Part shown: positions 1-6,573 of the stretch, piece by piece
Layout of the letters: every line of letters begins with the position of its first letter
Numbering within the stretch: position 1 is the first letter of the stretch
From: Lachnospiraceae bacterium RM5
Lineage (GTDB): Bacteria; Bacillota; Clostridia; Lachnospirales; Lachnospiraceae
Direction of reading: 5' to 3'
Assembly (NCBI GenBank): GCA_900110975.1
Contig: FOFK01000009.1
Coordinates: 30,235 to 94,234, forward strand
Length of the DNA: 64,000 bases
Notes under the pieces: generated by a model
Told to the model about the DNA's origin: nothing
What the model saw: the letters and a program-made list of their open reading frames with translations, nothing else
Database searches by the model: none
Program-made: the position numbers and the translations under genes

Positions 1-45
1 GTTAGATTATTAATGGACAAAGGAGCGCCGGATGAGACTGAGTGA
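1..45 (+). CDS. Possible 3' end of an upstream gene (partial)
   Basis: One frame is open from the window edge to a TGA at 43-45 and overlaps the next gene start by 14 bases. ImmA-type peptidases commonly sit just behind, and overlap, an XRE-family regulator gene, so this could be the last 14 codons of such a regulator. With so few residues no domain is visible, and the other two frames close almost at once. This is inference from context only. Confidence 0.25.
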   Translation, partial: VRLLMDKGAPDETE

Positions 46-586
46 TGAAACATATGAGGAAATCAAACAGGCTGTTGCGGATATGTTTGTTGATTATGAT
101 ATTAAAGGCGTTCCGCTTTGTGCGTTTGAAGTTGCAACAAAAATCGGAATGACAGTGATGCCATATTCTGCATTAGATTCTGCAACATGGTTAAAGGCTG
201 TTGGATATAGTGAGGATGGATATTCGATTGAAACAAATGAGGGTGAGTGGATAATTTACTATAATGACGAGGATAAGGATTACAGTCGTATAAATCAGAC
301 TATAATGCATGAAGTTGGCCATTATGTTTTGGGACATATTGAAGAAGGTGAGGTCGAAGAGGCTGAGGCAAAGTTTTTTGCTAAATATGCATTGGCATCG
401 CCGCCGTTGATTCATAACATGAAAAAAGAACAAACTACTGAAAATGTTATGGAGGCCTTTGATATCGGATATATGGCTGCTTGTTATGCACTGCAATATT
501 ATAGAAAATGGATGAAGTATGGAGAAAGAGAATATGTTTCTTATGAAATACAGATTCTTGAACAGTTGGAAATAGAAGTGGCCTAA
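32..586 (+). CDS. ImmA/IrrE family metallo-endopeptidase
   Basis: A 184-residue protein with a zinc-protease motif MHEVGHYVLGH at about residues 90-100 and a following acidic region with EAEAKFFAKYALASP, the pattern of the ImmA/IrrE (DUF955) family. In Bacillus ICEBs1, ImmA cleaves the ImmR repressor and thereby induces the element. Family members on mobile elements usually act on a neighbouring XRE-type repressor. Here the gene opens an accessory island that ends in an excisionase and integrase remnant, which fits a role in element control, although the partner repressor lies outside the window. The start ATG has AAGGAG 8 bases upstream. A soluble cytoplasmic protein is expected; no membrane segment is seen. 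The family is sure; the target is inferred. Confidence 0.85.
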   Translation: MRLSDETYEEIKQAVADMFVDYDIKGVPLCAFEVATKIGMTVMPYSALDSATWLKAVGYSEDGYSIETNEGEWIIYYNDEDKDYSRINQTIMHEVGHYVLGHIEEGEVEEAEAKFFAKYALASPPLIHNMKKEQTTENVMEAFDIGYMAACYALQYYRKWMKYGEREYVSYEIQILEQLEIEVA

Positions 587-604
587 TGAAAGGAGATGGT
601 GCCT

Positions 605-646
605 ATGGGCAATGAAATACAATTGAATATAGAAAAACGCTCCTAA
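605..646 (+). CDS. Possible 13-codon leader-type ORF
   Basis: ATG at 605 with AAAGGAG about 10 bases upstream is followed by 13 codons and TAA. The last codons lie inside the left arm of the terminator hairpin. It may be a chance ORF behind a good Shine-Dalgarno sequence or the stump of a longer gene cut off by the terminator. Nothing recognisable is encoded. Confidence 0.2.
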   Translation: MGNEIQLNIEKRS

Positions 647-678
647 ATTGTTGGCGCAATTTAAAGAGCGTTCTCTCT
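636..678 (+). terminator. Rho-independent terminator after the ImmA-type gene
   Basis: AACGCTC at 636-642 pairs with GAGCGTT at 666-672, with an inner TAAATTG/CAATTTA stem and a pyrimidine-rich tail (CTCTCTT). It closes the first transcription unit. Confidence 0.65.
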
Positions 679-739
679 TAGGATATGCTAAACACATCCT
701 TAATGTTGTTAAATTAGTTTAACATATCCTTTCTAAGAG
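675..739. repeat. Long imperfect inverted repeat
   Basis: CTCTTAG (675-681) pairs with CTAAGAG (733-739), GGATATG (681-687) with CATATCC (723-729), and an inner CTAAAC with GTTTA. The result is a roughly 60-base hairpin immediately upstream of the DUF4417 gene, separate from the terminator stem before it. It could be a 5' regulatory hairpin or a small mobile-element end. There is no T tail typical of a terminator. Confidence 0.5.
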
Positions 740-796
740 CACAAGAGAAACTTGTTAATCAGTCTTGGGCGTATTGTGCCCAGAAAGGAAATTAAT

Positions 797-1453
797 ATGA
801 AGAAAACGCTTTTAGATGATGGCTCATATCCTTATCTTACAGAAGGAGCAGAGATCGTCGGAACACCAGGAATACCTGCCCTTATGGATATTGATAACAC
901 ACAGGTTCCTAAAGCAATGTTGCCTTTTGAAAAGATAAGAAAGGCAGAGAACAAAAGACAGTATGTGCATTTTTACATGCATGATAAATACTTCGCAAAG
1001 GTATTAACAGCAACAGATAAATATGTTGATTTACTGAAGGAGTTTGATGGAGTAATAACTCCAGATTGTACGATGCTTGTTGGACAGGCACCGTGTATTC
1101 AGCAGACAAATACTTATTTTAATCGTGCAGTCGGATTCTATTTGCAAAAGCAGGGAATACCGGTTATTCCTAATATCAGATGGAGTGATGAATCAAGTTT
1201 TGATTATTGCTTCTTAGGTGTGCCAAAACACAAGATTGTTTGTGTGAGTACCCACGGTTGTATTAGATCCAAGCACGATAGAGAATTATGGCAGATTGGC
1301 ACAGAGGAAATGCTACGTGTACTTGAGCCAACCGATGTTTTGGTTCATGGATATATGCCGGATGAAGTATTTGAAAGATTCTATGATTATGCTGATTTTC
1401 ATAGATATCCTTCTCTTTTTGAACAGACACATAAGAAAGAGGAGGGCGAGTGA
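797..1453 (+). CDS. DUF4417 domain protein
   Basis: A 218-residue soluble protein recognised as DUF4417 by its overall sequence, with blocks such as FDGVITPDCTML, IPVIPNIRWSD and VCVSTHGCIRSKHDRELW. The open frame reaches back to a TTG at 752, but the ATG at 797 is preferred because AAAGGAA lies 8 bases upstream. DUF4417 proteins are frequent on phages and integrative elements; their biochemical role is unknown to me. The stop overlaps the next start (TGATG), so it is co-translated with a toxin-like gene and a third gene, together forming a compact three-gene unit. Any role as a chaperone or delivery factor for the toxin-like neighbour is only a guess. Confidence 0.7.
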   Translation: MKKTLLDDGSYPYLTEGAEIVGTPGIPALMDIDNTQVPKAMLPFEKIRKAENKRQYVHFYMHDKYFAKVLTATDKYVDLLKEFDGVITPDCTMLVGQAPCIQQTNTYFNRAVGFYLQKQGIPVIPNIRWSDESSFDYCFLGVPKHKIVCVSTHGCIRSKHDRELWQIGTEEMLRVLEPTDVLVHGYMPDEVFERFYDYADFHRYPSLFEQTHKKEEGE

Positions 1454-1830
1454 TGGGACACGGATATAAAGGTGATACCGGACACCATCATTCAATAAGA
1501 GAAAATCTATCTTCTCTAATATCAAGTTACGATTATTATAACGGATATTTTGGTGAAAAAGGGCAAGGAAGAAATTTTGTTAGAAATATTACTAGTGCTG
1601 ATCCGGTAAAAACAGCACAGGATTTTTATGATAAGGCTGCATATGGAGGAATAGAACGACCTATGGCAAATGGAAAAGGTCATTATACGAAGATGAAGGA
1701 TGGGGCGATTCTTTCGTATCGAGAAGTTTCATCCAGTGATGGCACTCCGGTAGTTGAAATCAATATTAAAAAGAGTACCGATCACGGTGGTATTAAATAT
1801 CAAAAAATACATTTTGTGAAAGGAAGGTAA
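1453..1830 (+). CDS. Small protein resembling a polymorphic-toxin C-terminal domain
   Basis: A 125-residue protein with a His-rich N-terminus (GHHHS) and a C-terminal half rich in short beta-type segments (GHYTKMKDGAILSYR, PVVEINIKKS, IKYQKIHFV). This layout resembles the secreted-RNase toxin modules (BECR-type or similar) found at the ends of polymorphic toxins and phage proteins. I do not recognise an exact family, and no catalytic residue can be assigned. The start ATG has GGAGGG 6 bases upstream and overlaps the stop of the DUF4417 gene; a GTG one codon earlier is possible. It is followed after 6 bases by a gene of immunity-like size. Function is inferred from shape and context. Confidence 0.5.
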   Translation: MGHGYKGDTGHHHSIRENLSSLISSYDYYNGYFGEKGQGRNFVRNITSADPVKTAQDFYDKAAYGGIERPMANGKGHYTKMKDGAILSYREVSSSDGTPVVEINIKKSTDHGGIKYQKIHFVKGR

Positions 1831-1836
1831 AGTGTT

Positions 1837-2394
1837 ATGAAAACTATAGATATGCGATTTGATTCTGATATGATTCAGAGTTGGATTGGAAAGAAGTTTA
1901 ATAAGTATAAGTGTGATGCATTTGAATTTACCAATAGTGTGACGCAGATAGTTGGATTATATATTGGTGATGAAGTGTATGCGTTTACAAATGTGCAAGA
2001 AACAGTCGATTATTTCGGTGTAACAGATGATATGGCGGTCGCCAAGTTGTCAGCTTCGGAAAATGTGAAGATAAAATCGGCCTTTAAGGATGTTGAGATG
2101 ATATCTACGCCCGTAGGTGAAGAAATCACATCGGTAAAGATTGTCAATGAACAGCAGGCTATGGCAATTAATGGTGAACCGGCATATGAAGTATGGCTTA
2201 CAAGAGCAATTATCTTCGAAGTGGGTGGACGTGAGATATCTTTTGAAAAAGATACAGTTCCGTTTTCTGAGGAAATTACAATTCAGAGAGGGTATAATTT
2301 GATAGAGAAAATCTCTGATAATGACGATTTCTTGGAAGAGTGGGATGAAGAGTATTCGCCGGCGTATAAAAGGGAAGTTGTTGTGGTAAAATGA
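1837..2394 (+). CDS. Unknown protein, possible partner of the toxin-like gene
   Basis: A 185-residue acidic soluble protein with no signal peptide or membrane segment and no family I recognise. It starts 6 bases after the toxin-like gene with AGGAAGG upstream, and the three-gene run ends at a terminator directly after it. An acidic protein co-transcribed right behind a small basic toxin-like protein is the usual arrangement of an immunity gene, but there is no sequence evidence for that role. It could equally be a phage structural or regulatory protein. Confidence 0.55.
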   Translation: MKTIDMRFDSDMIQSWIGKKFNKYKCDAFEFTNSVTQIVGLYIGDEVYAFTNVQETVDYFGVTDDMAVAKLSASENVKIKSAFKDVEMISTPVGEEITSVKIVNEQQAMAINGEPAYEVWLTRAIIFEVGGREISFEKDTVPFSEEITIQRGYNLIEKISDNDDFLEEWDEEYSPAYKREVVVVK

Positions 2395-2400
2395 TAAGGG

Positions 2401-2438
2401 AAAGGAATGTGGCAAATATGTTATATTCCTTTCTTTTT
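2401..2438 (+). terminator. Rho-independent terminator
   Basis: AAAGGAAT (2401-2408) pairs with ATTCCTTT (2425-2432), followed by CTTTTTTCTT. It ends the DUF4417 unit and separates it from the restriction operon promoter. Confidence 0.7.
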
Positions 2439-2440
2439 TC

Positions 2441-2469
2441 TTGTAATTGTTCGCTGGTGCGAATATAAT
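2441..2469 (+). promoter_or_regulatory. hsd operon promoter with an operator-like inverted repeat in its spacer
   Basis: TTGTAA (2441-2446) and TATAAT (2464-2469) are separated by exactly 17 bases. The spacer contains a perfect inverted repeat TTCGC-tggt-GCGAA (2450-2463) that abuts the -10 box. An operator in this place is typical of repressors or MerR-type regulators that act between -35 and -10. The first gene downstream encodes a small HTH protein, so autoregulation of the restriction operon is a natural reading. Protein binding itself is inference. Confidence 0.65.
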
Positions 2470-2510
2470 ATAAGTGTTGGATTTTAACATAGTTTTTATA
2501 GGAGAACTAT

Positions 2511-2696
2511 ATGGAATATTTAACAACTTCTGAAATAGCAAAGATTTGGGGAATTACGGCACGAAGAGTGCAAATTCTGTGCAAAGAAGGGCGGATTGAA
2601 GGTGCAATCAATAAAGGAATATGGCTTATACCGGATACAACGCCAAAACCCGATGATGCGCGCAAAGTCCGTAAAAAGGGACAACATCAAGAGTAG
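2511..2696 (+). CDS. Small helix-turn-helix DNA-binding protein, first gene of the hsd operon
   Basis: A 61-residue protein with a MerR/excisionase-type helix-turn-helix: LTTSEIAKIWGITARRVQ at residues 4-21, then a recognition wing (GRIEGAINKGIWLIP). The C-terminus is basic (ARKVRKKGQ). GGAGAAC lies just upstream of the ATG. Genes of this kind often precede hsdM in Clostridia type I operons. It probably regulates the operon through the inverted repeat at 2450-2463, by analogy with control proteins that delay or balance restriction. The fold is clear; the target is inferred. Confidence 0.75.
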   Translation: MEYLTTSEIAKIWGITARRVQILCKEGRIEGAINKGIWLIPDTTPKPDDARKVRKKGQHQE

Positions 2697-2750
2697 AATT
2701 ATGAATAAGCCGGATACTTGGCTATAAATGCATTTTTGGAGGAATACTTA

Positions 2751-4328
2751 ATGGCAGTAGATAATAAAAAAGAGCAGGAACGTGATGAGCTTCATCGTGC
2801 TATATGGGCAATTGCTGATGAGCTGCGTGGAGCTGTAGATGGATGGGATTTTAAGAACTATGTTCTTGGAACCATGTTTTATCGTTATATTTCAGAGAAT
2901 ATCACGGCCTATATTAATAAGGGCGAAATAGAGGCTGGTAATAATAATTTTGACTATGCAAAGATGACGGATAAAAAGGCGGAAACGGCCAGAGAGGGAC
3001 TGGTAGAAGAAAAAGGATTCTTTATCTTGCCAAGTGAACTTTTTACAAATGTCCTGAAGAAGTGTGACGATGATGAAAATCTAAATGAGACGTTGGAAAC
3101 AGTCTTCCGGCATATAGAGGAGTCTGCAAAGGGAAGCGAGTCTGAAAGTGACTTTGCGGGATTGTTTGACGACTTTGATGTGAATAGTAATAAGTTAGGA
3201 TCTACGGTTGCAAAGAGAAATGATAAGCTTGCAAAACTTCTCCATGGTGTGGCAGACATGAATCTTGGCGATGTAAAAGATCATGATATCGATGCGTTTG
3301 GCGATGCATATGAATATCTTATGACTATGTATGCTTCAAATGCCGGTAAATCCGGTGGAGAATTCTTTACACCGGCAGATGTCTCAGAACTTTTAACCAG
3401 ACTTGGTACTGTAGGAAAGAAAGAAATTAATAAAGTATATGATCCGGCATGTGGATCGGGTTCACTTCTTCTAAAGGCAGAGAAAGTGCTTGGCAAAGAT
3501 GCAATTCGAAACGGATTCTTTGGTCAGGAAATTAATATTACGACATACAACCTTTGCCGTATCAATATGTTTTTACATGATGTTGGATTTGATAAGTTTG
3601 ATATTGCATGTGAGGATACCCTTGTATCTCCTCAGCATTGGGATGATGAGCCGTTTGAGCTTATTGTTTCAAATCCGCCATATTCTATAAAGTGGGAGGG
3701 CGATGCCAATCCACTTCTAATTAACGACCCTAGATTTTCGCCGGCAGGTGTATTAGCACCTAAGAGTAAAGCGGATATGGCATTTATCATGCATTCACTT
3801 TCTTGGCTTGCACCAAATGGAACAGCTGTTATTGTATGTTTTCCGGGAATTATGTATCGAGGCGGTGCAGAGCAGAAGATTCGTAAATATCTTGTGGATA
3901 ATAATTATGTGGATTGTATTATTCAGCTTCCGAGCAACCTTTTCTTTGGAACTTCTATTGCAACATGCATTATGGTAATGAAGCGAGGAAAGACAGACAA
4001 TAAGACACTGTTTATTGATGCCACGGATGAATGTGTAAAGGTTACCAATAACAATAAGCTTACAGAGGATAATATCAAAAAGATTGTTGATACCTTTGCA
4101 AACAGAGAAGAGATTAAGCATTTTTCACACTTAGCTGATTACGATGAGGTTGCAGAGAATGGATACAACCTTTCGGTATCAACTTATGTCGAGGCGGAAG
4201 ATACTAGAGAACAGATTGACATTGTAAAACTAAATGCAGAGATTAAAGAAATCGTTGCACGAGAGCAAGTTCTTCGAGATGAAATCGACAAGATTATTAC
4301 AGATATCGAGGGAGGGCAGAATTCATGA
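2751..4328 (+). CDS. hsdM: Type I restriction-modification DNA adenine methyltransferase subunit M
   Basis: A 525-residue N6-adenine methyltransferase subunit that, with HsdS, methylates the bipartite target of a type I system. An N-terminal HsdM_N helical domain (to about residue 160) is followed by the SAM-binding motif VYDPACGSGSLLLKAE (about 230-245) and the catalytic NPPY motif in LIVSNPPYSIKW (about 310). The start ATG is chosen because GGAGGA lies 7 bases upstream; an in-frame ATG at 2718 has no such site. The stop overlaps the hsdS start by 4 bases (ATGA), showing translational coupling. Length and motifs are normal for the family, and no damage is visible. Confidence 0.96.
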   Translation: MAVDNKKEQERDELHRAIWAIADELRGAVDGWDFKNYVLGTMFYRYISENITAYINKGEIEAGNNNFDYAKMTDKKAETAREGLVEEKGFFILPSELFTNVLKKCDDDENLNETLETVFRHIEESAKGSESESDFAGLFDDFDVNSNKLGSTVAKRNDKLAKLLHGVADMNLGDVKDHDIDAFGDAYEYLMTMYASNAGKSGGEFFTPADVSELLTRLGTVGKKEINKVYDPACGSGSLLLKAEKVLGKDAIRNGFFGQEINITTYNLCRINMFLHDVGFDKFDIACEDTLVSPQHWDDEPFELIVSNPPYSIKWEGDANPLLINDPRFSPAGVLAPKSKADMAFIMHSLSWLAPNGTAVIVCFPGIMYRGGAEQKIRKYLVDNNYVDCIIQLPSNLFFGTSIATCIMVMKRGKTDNKTLFIDATDECVKVTNNNKLTEDNIKKIVDTFANREEIKHFSHLADYDEVAENGYNLSVSTYVEAEDTREQIDIVKLNAEIKEIVAREQVLRDEIDKIITDIEGGQNS

Positions 4329-5626
4329 GTAAATTGAATGATTTAATAACAGAATTATGCCCAAATGGGGTTGAGTACAAACCTCTCTCAGATATGTTTA
4401 TTCAGCTTAGAGGAATGTCTGGTGCTAAGAATAAGTGGGCAGAAAGCGGAAATTGTCAATTTATTGATTATATGAATGTGTATAAAAAAATAGTTGTTGA
4501 TGTAGATGATTTGCCATATGCGACCGTATTAAACATGAATCAAACTGTTTTGAAGAAAGGAGATATTCTTTTTACTGCGGCATCTGAGACTGCGGATGAA
4601 TGTGCTCTAGCTGCGGAAATAGAGGACGATATCTGTGATGGGATTTTTCTTGATGATCATTTGTTTGGACTCAGACAAATAGACGGAAAAGAATTCTTTG
4701 TGCGTGGATATTTGAAGTATGCTTTCAGAAGTGTATATTTTCGTACAATAGTCAACAAGGTTGTGCGAGGAGTGACAAGACATTATATTTCTAAAACAGA
4801 TTTTATGAATTTAGTAGTCCCTGTACCTCCGTTGGAGGTGCAGCGTGAAATTGTCCATATATTGGACGAGTTCACGCTACTTTCAGCGGAGCTTTCAGCG
4901 GAGCTTTCAGCGGAGCTGAAAGCTCGCAAGAAGCAGTATGAATACTATCAAGATACATTGTTGAAGTTTGATGACAAGATTCCGCAGGTGACCTTAAAGG
5001 ATATTGCAACAGATATTTACCGTGGTTCAGGTATAAAGCGTGATGAGGTAACAGAAGAAGGTATACCATGTGTTCGTTATGGGGAAATCTATACTACATA
5101 TAACACATGGTTTAAGGATTGTATTTCACATACCAAAGAGGAGTACGTGTCTTCTCCGAAGTATTTTGAGCATGGAGACATTCTGTTTGCTATTACGGGA
5201 GAAAGCGTTGAAGATATAGCAAAATCGGTTGCCTATCTTGGCAATGATAAATGCATGGCCGGTGGGGATATTGTGGTTTTGAAACATAATCAGAATCCGC
5301 GATACTTAGCACATGTTCTTTCAACTACATATTCCAGACAACAGAAGAGTAAGGGTAAAGTTAAGAGTAAAGTGGTTCATTCTAATGTACCATCCATCGA
5401 AAGCATTACAATTCCGCTTCCTTCTTTGGAGGTGCAGGAACGGTATGCAAATGTTTTGGATAACTTTGAAACAATATGTAATGACTTAAGTATTGGTCTT
5501 CCCGCTGAGATAGAAGCACGTCAGAAGCGGTACGAGTTTTACCGTGACCAGCTATTGACATTTGCTGAGACAGGAAGCAGCATCTTGACAGACAGACAGA
5601 CAGACAGACAGACAGAGCCTGATTAA
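4325..5626 (+). CDS. hsdS: Type I specificity subunit S, with two target-recognition domains and a switchable 3' end
   Basis: A 433-residue HsdS. It contains TRD1 (about 1-165), conserved helix 1 with three SAEL repeats and KARKKQYEYYQDTLLKF (about 170-215), TRD2 (about 220-370), and conserved helix 2 with EIEARQKRYEFYRDQLLTF (about 395-415). The reading frame then enters a (GACA)7 tract that encodes DRQT repeats and ends at TAA a few codons later. In another frame directly behind the tract lies a third TRD with its own conserved helix (to 6251). Loss of one GACA unit, or gain of two, would join the two into a 640-residue protein; the remaining frame stops immediately. Specificity is therefore likely phase variable. 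In the present state the protein still has two full TRDs and should be active. Confidence 0.93.
   Translation: MSKLNDLITELCPNGVEYKPLSDMFIQLRGMSGAKNKWAESGNCQFIDYMNVYKKIVVDVDDLPYATVLNMNQTVLKKGDILFTAASETADECALAAEIEDDICDGIFLDDHLFGLRQIDGKEFFVRGYLKYAFRSVYFRTIVNKVVRGVTRHYISKTDFMNLVVPVPPLEVQREIVHILDEFTLLSAELSAELSAELKARKKQYEYYQDTLLKFDDKIPQVTLKDIATDIYRGSGIKRDEVTEEGIPCVRYGEIYTTYNTWFKDCISHTKEEYVSSPKYFEHGDILFAITGESVEDIAKSVAYLGNDKCMAGGDIVVLKHNQNPRYLAHVLSTTYSRQQKSKGKVKSKVVHSNVPSIESITIPLPSLEVQERYANVLDNFETICNDLSIGLPAEIEARQKRYEFYRDQLLTFAETGSSILTDRQTDRQTEPD
4880..4915 (+). repeat. Three tandem 12-bp repeats encoding SAEL in the central helix of HsdS
   Basis: CTTTCAGCGGAG occurs three times in perfect tandem and encodes SAEL three times, in frame. 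The EcoR124 family is known to change its recognition spacer length when the number of equivalent TAEL repeats in the same central helix changes from two to three. The same device is inferred here: change of copy number keeps the frame but shifts the distance between the two half-sites. Confidence 0.9.
5587..5614 (+). repeat. (GACA)7 tetranucleotide tract at the 3' end of hsdS
   Basis: Seven perfect GACA units plus a partial GA. A unit change shifts the frame. The present frame exits to TAA at 5624. A net change of -4 or +8 bases enters the downstream third TRD. The third frame meets TGA at 5620. This is a classical slipped-strand phase-variation tract. Confidence 0.92.
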
Positions 5627-6251
5627 GCTTTTACAATATGTTTTTGGTTATGCACCTGTAAGGCTTCAGGATATAGCAACTGTATCGCGAGGAGGAAACT
5701 TCCAAAAGTCAGATTTTGTTGATGATGGAATTCCATGTATACATTACGGTCAGATTTATACTGGATATGGAATTTATGCATCTGAGACAATTACGAAATT
5801 AAGCCCTGATGCATTGAGAAAAGCAAAGTGGGCTGAGCCTAACGACGTGGTTATGGCTGTTACCAGCGAGAATGTTGAGGATGTATGTAAATGTGTAGCT
5901 TGGTTGGGATATGAAAAGGTTGCTGTTGGAGGACATACAGCAATTATTCATCACAACCAAAATGCTAAGTATTTGGCGTATTACTTCCATACGAGTATGT
6001 TCTTTGCTCAGAAGAGAAAACTTGCTCATGGAACTAAGGTGATTGAAGTTACTCCGAATCGCTTGCACGATATTGTAATACCTTTGCCAACAGAGAGCAG
6101 ACAGAGAGAAATCGTGAAGCAGTTAGATAGATTTGATAGTCTGTGCAATGATATTTCTGAGGGAATTCCGGCAGAAATGGAGGCACGTCAAAAACAATAT
6201 GAATATTACAGAGATAAATTACTAGATTTTAAAATGATTGAGGTGAACTAA
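5627..6251 (+). CDS. Silent third target-recognition domain of HsdS (out of frame extension)
   Basis: This segment is open without interruption from the repeat tract to TAA at 6249-6251. It encodes a linker (LLQYVFGYAPVRLQDIA), a full TRD beginning TVSRGGNFQKSDF, and a third conserved helix EMEARQKQYEYYRDKLLDF closely resembling helix 2 of the upstream gene. No convincing ribosome binding site and start exist before the TRD; the first ATG (about 5853) lies deep inside it and no SD precedes it. Independent translation is therefore unlikely. It is best read as a reserve TRD accessed by slippage in the GACA tract or by recombination between the homologous helices. If it is instead a remnant of a second hsdS, the frame relation to the tract would be a coincidence. 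Confidence 0.85.
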
Positions 6252-6264
6252 TTGAGACTCAGAG

Positions 6265-6573
6265 ATGTTCTATCACGGGATTATGTTAGATGAGCATCAT
6301 GAGCTTCATAACAGAGAGATGCATATCAGTGGAAAATTTGTATTGTGTCACGATGACCAAATACATGACCAAATAAAATTAGATGATAGAGAAAAGCAGA
6401 TTGTAGAATTGTTGAGAGAAGAAGCGGATCTTATGAGAAAAGAGATGGCTGAACGACTTGAGTGCTCCGATTCAACAATTAAGAGAACTTTGCAATCTAT
6501 GGTAGAAAAGGGTGCAATTAAAAGAATTGGATCTAATAAGAAGGGTGAATGGATTATATTGGAGGGAAAATAA
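6265..6573 (+). pseudogene. Orphan C-terminal piece of a Fic protein (winged-helix domain), inside the hsd operon
   Basis: The 102-residue frame begins with ELHNREMHISGKF and continues into a helix-turn-helix region (KEMAERLECSDSTIKRTLQSM) ending in RIGSNKKGEWIILEGK. The same two blocks, in the same order, form the C-terminus of the broken Fic gene ending at 51881 in this window (ELHNREMHVSGMF ... RIGSNKKGEWVITI). The catalytic Fic domain is absent, so this is the end of a fic gene left between hsdS and hsdR. Its stop overlaps the hsdR start (TAATG), so translation may still serve to couple hsdR. Whether the leftover DNA-binding domain is functional is unknown. Confidence 0.75.

Noticed and set aside
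191..697. 168-residue minus-strand open frame opposite the ImmA-type gene
   Set aside because: It lies opposite a clear zinc-protease gene and the terminator, has no family match by eye and no ribosome binding site.
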